Source of the DNA: Campylobacter lari subsp. lari
Lineage (GTDB): Bacteria; Campylobacterota; Campylobacteria; Campylobacterales; Campylobacteraceae
DNA length: 64,000 bases
Reading direction: 5' to 3'
Assembly (NCBI RefSeq): GCF_013372185.1
Contig: NZ_CP053830.1
Span: forward strand, 806,001 to 870,000
Shown here: piece by piece, positions 27,834 through 33,395 of the stretch
How the letters are laid out: each line of letters opens with the position of its first letter
Numbering within the stretch: the first letter of the stretch is position 1
Program-made: the position numbers and the translations under genes
The notes under the pieces: model-generated
The model's database searches: none
Told to the model about the DNA's origin: nothing
What the model saw: only the letters and a program-made list of their open reading frames with translations

Positions 27834-28586
27834 CTACTTCAATCTCACATTCATAATCATATTAGATAAAAAGATATTATCTTTATCAAAGCTTTTTAAG
27901 TTATATTCTAGTTTTAAATATCTTTTTTGTATATCTTGCATTAAAGTTGAAAGATTGTATAAACTTAAACTTTCTAATATATTTTATAAGTTCTATCTTG
28001 CTTAAAGTATTAAAATCATTTAACAAGCTAAGATAATTACTTATAATAGAAGAAGAATTGATATTATTAAATACAATTTTATTTTTTATATCTTCTTTAA
28101 TAAAAAATTGATTATTTTTTATATAAAAATAATCTTTAAGATGATTATTACTTAATATTTGATTATAAAAACTTAAAAGGCTTTCTTTATTGTTTAAGTC
28201 TATAAAATTTAAAAATATATTTTCTTTTAATAATACTTCTTGTAATTGTTTTAAGTTTTTAAAAGCTTGATTTATACTAGAAGTATTTTTTAAAGCATAA
28301 ATGATATTGTCATCTTTAGAAATTTTTCTATTAATATTATATTGCAATAAAGGATTTTTATAAAGTGTATCACTATTGATTAAGATATTGATATGAAAAG
28401 ATTCTTTACTTTTATTAGTTAATTGAAGCAAAGATATAACATCTTTTATAACTTGTAAAATATCATTTGCTACTTCACCATAACCCCAAGTAAAGATAAT
28501 AGATTATCATCTATATTTGTAGCACCAAATAATGAAGAAGGTGCAAAAATTAAAGCACTAAGGAATAAAATGTAAAATCTTTTCAT
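27834..28586 (-). pseudogene. Frameshifted gene for a secreted, possibly conjugation-related protein
   Basis: The minus strand starts MKRFYILFLSALIFAPSSLF (signal peptide) at 28586. That frame stops at 28470. A shift near 28485 joins it to ...WGYGEVANDILQVIKDVISLL, which runs into an open frame from 28431. A second shift near 27975 restores a plausible C-terminus (LSTLMQDIQKRYLKLEYNL...) ending at TAG 27834-27836. So at least two frameshifts separate one original reading frame of about 250 codons. I do not recognise the family. Its neighbour is a traN remnant, which suggests an F-type conjugation operon origin (inference). It lies in the path of the antisense transcript from the adjacent toxin-like locus. 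Confidence 0.55.
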
Positions 28587-28618
28587 CAATTGTATTAAAG
28601 AAGTTAAAGAGTTTGTTT

Positions 28619-28626
28619 GGTATAAT
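28619..28626 (+). promoter_or_regulatory. Sense promoter of toxin-like locus A
   Basis: Extended -10 TGGTATAAT with TATAAT at 28621-28626. The predicted start is about 28633, so the RNA begins AAGGGTGC, matching the start of the locus B transcript. Confidence 0.6.
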
Positions 28627-28629
28627 TGT

Positions 28630-28719
28630 ATTAAGGGTGCAACGCCAAAGGGGCGCAACCCTTTAGCGTTAATTTACCACCCAGAAGGGAGGTGAAGCTT
28701 AATGCTAACAAAAATTATC
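28630..28719 (-). ncRNA. Predicted antisense RNA (antitoxin) of locus A
   Basis: Starting about 7 nt after the antisense -10, the RNA would be complementary to the first codons, start codon, Shine-Dalgarno and leader of peptide A mRNA. The 3' end is a guess at the far side of the leader hairpin; no T-run terminator is evident. It could also continue into the frameshifted gene at 28586. Confidence 0.55.
28641..28670 (+). promoter_or_regulatory. Leader hairpin of toxin-like mRNA A, competing with 5'-3' pairing
   Basis: AACGCCAAAG (28641-28650) and CTTTAGCGTT (28661-28670) can form a 10-position stem with one mismatch. The same 5' segment, GCCAAAGGG (28644-28652), is perfectly complementary to CCCTTTGGC in the 3' region (28797-28805). 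The two pairings are mutually exclusive, as in type I toxin mRNAs with metastable leaders. Confidence 0.6.
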
Positions 28720-28764
28720 CTTATAATTATACTCTTAACGCTTTGCTATGTCAAGGCTTATTGA
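28702..28764 (+). CDS. Ibs-like hydrophobic peptide A (candidate type I toxin, 20 aa)
   Basis: Encodes MLTKIILIIILLTLCYVKAY. ATG 28702 follows a very strong Shine-Dalgarno (GGGAGGTGA, 28687-28695) with 6-nt spacing. The peptide is a single hydrophobic helix with a basic residue near the N-terminus and a C-terminal AY. That pattern is like the E. coli Ibs type I toxins of 18-19 residues. A paralog 937 bp downstream shares 12 of 20 residues. Inside the ORF on the opposite strand is a consensus sigma70 promoter firing antisense RNA across the start codon and Shine-Dalgarno. A CCCTGC-TTTT-GCAGGG hairpin follows the stop. Toxicity is inferred from architecture; homology to Ibs proper is uncertain because the peptides are so short. 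Confidence 0.75.
   Translation: MLTKIILIIILLTLCYVKAY
28726..28754 (-). promoter_or_regulatory. Antisense sigma70 promoter inside peptide A ORF
   Basis: Minus strand TTGACA (28754-28749), 17-bp spacer, TATAAT (28731-28726): a perfect consensus promoter within codons 9-18 of peptide A. The predicted antisense start is about 28719. Such exact matches are unusual in this genome, where -35 boxes are normally degenerate. Confidence 0.85.
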
Positions 28765-28769
28765 GTATC

Positions 28770-28786
28770 CCCTGCTTTTGCAGGGT
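28770..28786 (+). terminator. 3' hairpin after peptide A
   Basis: CCCTGC (28770-28775), TTTT loop, GCAGGG (28780-28785), starting 5 nt after the stop codon. It lies between the ORF and the 3' segment that pairs with the leader. It may therefore be a structural mRNA element rather than the final terminator. Locus B has an equivalent hairpin in the same place. Confidence 0.5.
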
Positions 28787-28863
28787 TTAGGATAATCCCT
28801 TTGGCTTTTACCAAACAAATTTTAGCTAAACTCTATATCCTTTCTATAAATTTATTTTTCTTT

Positions 28864-29210
28864 TTAATTAGTAGGTTTTCTTGTTAAATTCTCAAGATTG
28901 CTTTCAATCTTTTCTTGTATTTTTATAGAATCAGCTTGTATTTTATCTACATCAATACTTCCAACAATATCAGCAATAAACTCACTTAAATCTATTTCGC
29001 TAAAATCTAACTTTTGAAATTCTTCCGGAATAAATCCTCTACAATCAGGACTCTTTGGAGAACCCCAACCTCTTTTAATTTGTGGGCGTCCTTGTTCATT
29101 AAATATTCTTGCTAATTTTGAATTAAAACAACAATGTGTTTTTTTATGCTGAATACAAGCTATGAATTTATTTTTTTAGAGCAATATTCACCAAGCTCTA
29201 CACATACCAA
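28864..29210 (-). pseudogene. traN C-terminal remnant (F-type conjugation, mating-pair stabilisation)
   Basis: The minus strand encodes, in one open frame, FIACIQHKKTHCCFNSKLAR, then FNEQGRPQIKRGWGSPKSPD, then CRGFIPEEFQKLDFSEIDLS and ...NLTRKPTN with a stop at 28864-28866. The paired cysteines and the LAR-FNEQGRPQ / SPDCRG-PEEFQ-LDF pattern match the C-terminus of TraN as I know it. Upstream, CVELGEYCSKK lies in a different frame across an A-run near 29180, so it is frameshifted. No long open frame precedes it. Only the tail of the gene survives, evidence of a decayed conjugative plasmid or element. Confidence 0.6.
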
Positions 29211-29279
29211 TAAATCCAAAAGAAAGTAGTATGTTATAATGTGACATAACACTATTTAAAAAATTTATAACTACATTTT

Positions 29280-29531
29280 TTATACTTCAATTTGATTTTT
29301 TTGAGTATTTGTATGAAAGAGTGCTTTTAGCTCTTGTTCGTGTCTTATTTTAAGCTCCTGAGTAATCCTTGTTAGTTCATTATTTACACCCAAAGCTAAT
29401 TTTAAATCACTTTGACTTTTTTCTAATTTTGCGTTTGCGCTATCTAGCTTAAGATATAAAAATACATTAAGCATAAGCATTAGAGCTAAAGCAATATAAA
29501 GCTTTGTGTTTTTAAATAAAAGATTTATCAT
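29280..29531 (-). CDS. Small membrane protein with coiled coil
   Basis: An 83-residue protein with one N-terminal membrane segment (about 9-27) followed by a charged helical region of about 50 residues likely to form a coiled coil. The layout resembles a phage inner-membrane spanin or entry-exclusion-like small protein, but I cannot name the family. The RBS is weak. It lies between the two toxin-like loci; the antisense promoter of locus B points toward it 130 bp upstream and could express it. Confidence 0.4.
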   Translation of the reverse strand: MINLLFKNTKLYIALALMLMLNVFLYLKLDSANAKLEKSQSDLKLALGVNNELTRITQELKIRHEQELKALFHTNTQKNQIEV

Positions 29532-29563
29532 TTCTTATTTTAGAAGTTTAAGTAAGATTTGAA

Positions 29564-29569
29564 TATAAT
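29564..29569 (+). promoter_or_regulatory. Sense promoter (-10) of toxin-like locus B
   Basis: TATAAT at 29564-29569, preceded by TTTGAA. The predicted start is near 29575, so the RNA begins AAGGGTGG, matching locus A. Confidence 0.55.
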
Positions 29570-29571
29570 CT

Positions 29572-29656
29572 AAAAGGGTGGAACACCAAAGGTGGCCGCC
29601 TTTGGTGTTAATCAACACTCAGTTAGGTGGTGATTAAATTGAACCATAAAATTCTA
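29572..29656 (-). ncRNA. Predicted antisense RNA (antitoxin) of locus B
   Basis: From the internal promoter the RNA would cover the TTG start, Shine-Dalgarno and the leader stem of peptide B mRNA. The 11-bp leader inverted repeat (29582-29609) would fold in the antisense RNA too and could end or stabilise it. The 3' end is a guess. Confidence 0.5.
29582..29609 (+). promoter_or_regulatory. Leader hairpin of toxin-like mRNA B, competing with 5'-3' pairing
   Basis: AACACCAAAGG (29582-29592) and CCTTTGGTGTT (29599-29609) form a perfect 11-bp stem with a 6-nt loop. CCAAAGGTGG (29586-29595) is also perfectly complementary to CCACCTTTGG at 29737-29746 downstream of the ORF. It is the same switch layout as locus A although the sequences have diverged. 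Confidence 0.65.
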
Positions 29657-29701
29657 GTAATAATTATACTACTTTGCATAATTATAGTCAAGGCTTATTA
29701 G
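29639..29701 (+). CDS. Ibs-like hydrophobic peptide B (candidate type I toxin, 20 aa)
   Basis: Encodes MNHKILVIIILLCIIIVKAY from a TTG start at 29639. The Shine-Dalgarno AGGTGGTGATT (from 29625) is one mismatch from the full anti-SD complement. It shares 12 of 20 residues with peptide A, including K4, the IIILL core and the C-terminal VKAY. The stop codon is followed by a CCCCTTT/AAAGGGG hairpin and then by the segment complementary to the leader. The antisense strand carries a near-consensus sigma70 promoter at exactly the same codons as in locus A. Conservation of peptide length, ends, promoter positions and RNA pairings with diverged sequence argues that both loci are, or recently were, functional. 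Confidence 0.72.
   Translation: MNHKILVIIILLCIIIVKAY
29663..29691 (-). promoter_or_regulatory. Antisense sigma70 promoter inside peptide B ORF
   Basis: Minus strand TTGACT (29691-29686), 17-bp spacer, TATAAT (29668-29663). The -35 is read from the complement of the VKA codons and the -10 from the ILL codons, as in locus A. Predicted antisense start is about 29656. Confidence 0.8.
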
Positions 29702-29710
29702 CTTTGATTT

Positions 29711-29726
29711 CCCCTTTAAAAAGGGG
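29711..29726 (+). terminator. 3' hairpin after peptide B
   Basis: CCCCTTT (29711-29717), AA loop, AAAGGGG (29720-29726), 9 nt after the stop codon. It is equivalent in position to the hairpin of locus A, with a different sequence. Confidence 0.5.
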
Positions 29727-29770
29727 AGCTAGAATACCACCTTTGGCCTACTTAAACTTTTATCTCCTTT

Positions 29771-29955
29771 CTAAAATTCGTTTGTGATTTCTAATTTTAT
29801 ATTTGATAAATCTTGCTGATATAACAAGTCATATAATTCTTTACAAGCTTGTCTGCTTTGTCCTATACTTTCATCACTCTTAGTTAAACCTAGTAAAATA
29901 CAACCTTTTGTATTCTAATAATTATATACTTATCATCTTTTACTCTCAAATATTG
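29771..29955 (-). pseudogene. Fragment of an unrecognised gene
   Basis: Minus strand reads ...GCILLGLTKSDESIGQSRQA and CKELYDLLYQQDLSNIKLEI with a stop at 29771-29773. A preceding stretch (YLRVKDDKYIIIRIQK) is joined to it only through a frameshift near 29905. No start codon or upstream domain is seen. It is probably the tail of another decayed mobile-element gene. The rest of 29956-30070 is AT-rich and holds the promoter region of the WYL gene. Confidence 0.4.
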
Positions 29956-30070
29956 TTTTATAAACAAATTTTCATTTCCAAACTATAAGCTTTATAGCAT
30001 TCATAAACTAGACTTTATTTGTTTATAAAGCAATTGTTGTTAATATTTTTAAAAAATTTAGAGAAAAACC

Positions 30071-30991
30071 ATGAAAGATCTTAAAAAATACATTGCAAAT
30101 TCCAAACTAACACGCCTTGAAGTTTTATATGAAAAATTAGTAAAGTCTGAAAATGGCATAACCATAAAAGAACTAGCCCAAGAACTCAATGTAAGCGCTA
30201 AAACCATAAAAAGAGACATGCAAGGGGTTTTTGAGCCTATGGGACTTATTAAAAATGGAAGAAAATGGCGTATCGATACAAGCAAAGACACTCAAGAGCA
30301 AGATGATGAAAAAATAATCCTTGAAGTGCTTGATACCATGGCAAAAAGCGCTGGAAACAGTTTTTATGCTAAGGCTCATCCCCTACTTTCTAAACTTTCT
30401 CAAAACATTTCTAATCCCATCCATACTAGCCTAGATGCAGAAAAACTAGAAGAAAAAGATTTAAACAATTTTCAAATTCTTGAACAAGCTATTAACACTA
30501 AAACACAAATTGTCTTTAAATATGAAAATAAACTTTTCCAAGCAAAACCTTTAAAACTAGCTTTTTTTAGTGGATTTTGGTATTTACTTGCTTTTGATAT
30601 GAAAAAACGAGATATTTTCAAAAAATTTTATTTAAAAAATATCCAAAACATCACCCTAACCCAAGAACATTTTCAAACCGATGAAAGTTTAGAAATAAAA
30701 CTTCAAAGAGTAAATTCTATATGGTTTAGTCTTGATAAGCCTTTTACAGTAAGGCTTTTAGTAGAAGAACCAATACGAAAATACTTTGAAAGAAAGCCTC
30801 TAAATTCACAAATCATCACCGGTAAAGATAAAGATGGTTCCATAGAAATAGAGCTTGAGATAACTCATGAAATGGAAATTTTACCTTTGGTGTATTATTA
30901 CATACCTTATGTAAAGGTTTTAGAACCTGATTTTATAGCAAATAAAGTCAAAGAAGTAGTTAAGCAATACCTTGATCACATAAGCAAATGA
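30071..30991 (+). CDS. WYL-domain transcriptional regulator
   Basis: A 306-residue protein with an N-terminal winged helix-turn-helix (GITIKELAQELNVSAKTIKRDMQ) and a C-terminal WYL domain (about 130-240; KPLKLAFFSGFWYLLAFDMK), followed by a WCX-like tail. WYL proteins bind nucleic acids or nucleotides and often regulate phage-defence operons. Here the gene lies at the edge of a cluster with a nuclease and a GmrSD-like gene. It is convergent with the nuclease gene; only 4 bp separate their stops. Confidence 0.8.
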   Translation: MKDLKKYIANSKLTRLEVLYEKLVKSENGITIKELAQELNVSAKTIKRDMQGVFEPMGLIKNGRKWRIDTSKDTQEQDDEKIILEVLDTMAKSAGNSFYAKAHPLLSKLSQNISNPIHTSLDAEKLEEKDLNNFQILEQAINTKTQIVFKYENKLFQAKPLKLAFFSGFWYLLAFDMKKRDIFKKFYLKNIQNITLTQEHFQTDESLEIKLQRVNSIWFSLDKPFTVRLLVEEPIRKYFERKPLNSQIITGKDKDGSIEIELEITHEMEILPLVYYYIPYVKVLEPDFIANKVKEVVKQYLDHISK

Positions 30992-30995
30992 TTGC

Positions 30996-32390
30996 TTATT
31001 TGTTTGGTTTTAATTTATTGTTAATCTTTTTTAAAGTGTTTTTTATGGTTTCTTTGTTTAAAAACTCTTCTAAAATTTTAGAAAATTCTACCATCCAATT
31101 GCCATGATTATTTATTAACCAATACACAAAAGCATATTTTTCTTTAAAGTTAAAATTGTCAAATTCATTATAGTAATAATGATTGCCACTTCTGCGAATA
31201 TTGTCATTTCTTATATTTGAGTTTTGAAAGAATTCTTTATATTTATCATTCTTTTTATTATGATTTATTTTAAAAGTCAATCCAAAATTACTATAATCAC
31301 TTTTTCCAAAATAAACACCCACACTAGGCCACACATCATTACCATCATCTTCATAAATTTTTGGATAAAAATCAAACCAATCACAATTAAATCTTTTCTC
31401 ATTAAGCTTATATCCAAACCATTTTATACCACATATAGTTCGTTCTTTTTCAAATTCTTTTTCAAGTTCATTAAAAAAATCACTTACTAATTCTTCACAA
31501 ATTTCATCCCATTTCTCTTCTACTATTTCTTTTGCTTTTTTATATTTTATATCTTTAGAATCACTTTCGTCTTTTAATTTTATAGAATTGTTTAAATTTT
31601 CTTTACTTGATTTCAAAAATTCCAAGACATAATCTTTAACCACATAATCATCTATAGCTACATACCAAGTTAAAATAGTTTTATATTGATTTAAAGTAAA
31701 AATCACATTTTGCATATCATTTTTAAATTTTTTATCAATTTCATTGTTTTTAACTTTATTCTCACACACACCTATACAAGCATTAACCCACTCTTTTATC
31801 CATTTATAATCCATTTTTAGATAATAACTCATTTTTTTATTAGAGTTATTATAGATAAGATCATCATTTATTTTAAATCCATTTCTTGTGCCTAAGCTAT
31901 ACTTGCTAGGCTCGGTATCTTCATTTTTATGCAGATAAATAGTAAGTATATTTTCATGAAAATCATCCATGTTTTCAACTTTTTCTTTTATGTATTTTAC
32001 ATAATCTTTGAGTTGATTTGGCTGATCTCTTGCGTTAAGTTTATTTTCGATAATGATATATCTTTTATCTTTTAAACTTATGAGTATATCGATCCTCCTA
32101 TTATCTTTCGCACGAGCTTCTGTTTCTACTCTTTCTATATCATAAGCTGTAAGATTTTTAAATTTCTTAGCCTTTGTGTATCTTCCAAGCTTTTTTAAAA
32201 ACTCATTTGCAAAAAGCTCTTGATAATGATCATCATGTGGATCTATCAAATAAGCTATAAATTTAGAATGATAATTTTCACTTTCTTGCACATTTAAAGC
32301 TTCGAAAATATTTATATCACTCATACCTTTTTTGGTATTTTCTTCAAATTTATTATTAACCCTTAATAATTCTTCAATAAAAACTTTCAT
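30996..32390 (-). CDS. PD-(D/E)XK nuclease superfamily protein
   Basis: A 464-residue protein with an N-terminal PD-(D/E)XK domain. RRIDILISLKDKRYIIIENKLNA supplies the D...ExK catalytic residues (about 97-117), preceded by the conserved NIFEAL and ENYHSKFIAYLIDP and followed by QPNQLKDY. The C-terminal half is Lys/Asn-rich without a domain I recognise. Such proteins occur as solitary defence or DNA-repair nucleases in genomic islands. It has its own promoter region (32391-32440), divergent from the next gene. Confidence 0.7.
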   Translation of the reverse strand: MKVFIEELLRVNNKFEENTKKGMSDINIFEALNVQESENYHSKFIAYLIDPHDDHYQELFANEFLKKLGRYTKAKKFKNLTAYDIERVETEARAKDNRRIDILISLKDKRYIIIENKLNARDQPNQLKDYVKYIKEKVENMDDFHENILTIYLHKNEDTEPSKYSLGTRNGFKINDDLIYNNSNKKMSYYLKMDYKWIKEWVNACIGVCENKVKNNEIDKKFKNDMQNVIFTLNQYKTILTWYVAIDDYVVKDYVLEFLKSSKENLNNSIKLKDESDSKDIKYKKAKEIVEEKWDEICEELVSDFFNELEKEFEKERTICGIKWFGYKLNEKRFNCDWFDFYPKIYEDDGNDVWPSVGVYFGKSDYSNFGLTFKINHNKKNDKYKEFFQNSNIRNDNIRRSGNHYYYNEFDNFNFKEKYAFVYWLINNHGNWMVEFSKILEEFLNKETIKNTLKKINNKLKPNK

Positions 32391-32495
32391 TTTTTTCCTT
32401 GAAATATTTTCACAATTATACTACAAAAATATAGACTACCATTGTCTTCTTTTTTTAGCTATGATTTTTCAAATCATTCAAAAAAAGGATTAAAA

Positions 32496-33044
32496 ATGCT
32501 TCAAACCATGAAACACATCCTAACTCACACTGATGAGACTTTACTTGCAAAGAAATTTGGCTATAACAATGTAGAAAAATTTATCAAAACAAAAACTTTG
32601 TTTTTAGAATGTGAAAGCATACAAGAATGGCTTTTAAAAGGACATTATGATATGGTAAATTCCTCTTTGGAATTTATACAAAAATTTGATTTTATCTTAG
32701 ATAAAGAAATTTTAAATTCAACCTTAGAACAAAGCATTTTATTAAAAGATAAACACATAAAATTACAAGAAGCAAAAGCCATCATAAAAACAAATTTTAA
32801 ACGCAAAAGCGAACCTTTACATGTTTTGATGTTTTTATCTCATTTGCGTGTGCTTAAATTTCCTATTAGTAATGATTTACTCTATCTTAATAAAACACAA
32901 ATCATGCAAAAATTCAAAGAACTTACCATAAAACATTATAAAAATTCGCAAGGTAAATTAAAACTTTGGGGAGATATCTTACAATATGACATTATTTATG
33001 ATGATGATCTATTGGTTTTAAGCATGCTAAAGAGCGATGAATGA
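32496..33044 (+). CDS. Hypothetical protein
   Basis: A 182-residue predominantly helical protein. ATG 32496 follows AAAGGA; a longer reading from 32442 has no RBS. Visible pieces are TMKHILTHTDETLLAKKFGY near the N-terminus and LHVLMFLSHLRVLKFP in the middle. I do not recognise the family. Its stop overlaps (ATGA) the start of an agmatine-deiminase-like pseudogene, so the two were once an operon. Confidence 0.5.
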   Translation: MLQTMKHILTHTDETLLAKKFGYNNVEKFIKTKTLFLECESIQEWLLKGHYDMVNSSLEFIQKFDFILDKEILNSTLEQSILLKDKHIKLQEAKAIIKTNFKRKSEPLHVLMFLSHLRVLKFPISNDLLYLNKTQIMQKFKELTIKHYKNSQGKLKLWGDILQYDIIYDDDLLVLSMLKSDE

Positions 33045-33329
33045 TAGCCATTTCTACACTTTTATCATCAAAACATAAAAGAATTTATCAAAATCTTGTG
33101 CAAAATTTTGCTAAATTAAACATCACTTTTAAAGAAATACCAAGCAATGATATATGGTTAAGAGATTTCATGTATGTGTAAGAAAATTTTTAGCCAAAAT
33201 CCAACACTTAGCAAGGAAAGCATTATCCATACTTTAAAACAAAGTCTAAATTTAAAACACATAATCTTTTTACCAAAACTAGCTTATGATAGATACACAC
33301 ATAATGATGATATTAATGATTTTTCATAA
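33041..33329 (+). pseudogene. Agmatine deiminase/peptidylarginine deiminase-family remnant
   Basis: From ATG 33041 the frame reads MIAISTLLSSKHKRIYQNLV... to SNDIWLRDFMYV and stops at 33179-33181. NDIWLRDF is the substrate-binding motif of the agmatine deiminase (PAD_porph) family. A second frame ending at 33327-33329 (LKHIIFLPKLAYDRYTHNDD) fits another part of the same family. It is therefore truncated, frameshifted and internally deleted. An intact agmatine deiminase gene lies at 43438-44415; this is a separate, more distant copy. Confidence 0.6.
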
Positions 33330-33356
33330 CTAGACAATAAAAGTCTAGTTATTTTG
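33328..33356 (+). terminator. Hairpin terminator after the deiminase remnant
   Basis: AACTAGAC (33328-33335) and GTCTAGTT (33343-33350) form an 8-bp stem with a 7-nt loop, followed by ATTTTGTTT. It insulates the AAA+ gene downstream. Confidence 0.65.
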
Positions 33357-33395
33357 TTTATAATTGCATTATATATCTTAGTTTAAAGGTTTATA

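Noticed and set aside
27727-30070. CRISPR array in the AT-rich accessory stretch
   Set aside because: The two similar segments are long, non-identical and 937 bp apart, with coding and promoter structure; there are no regularly spaced short repeats.
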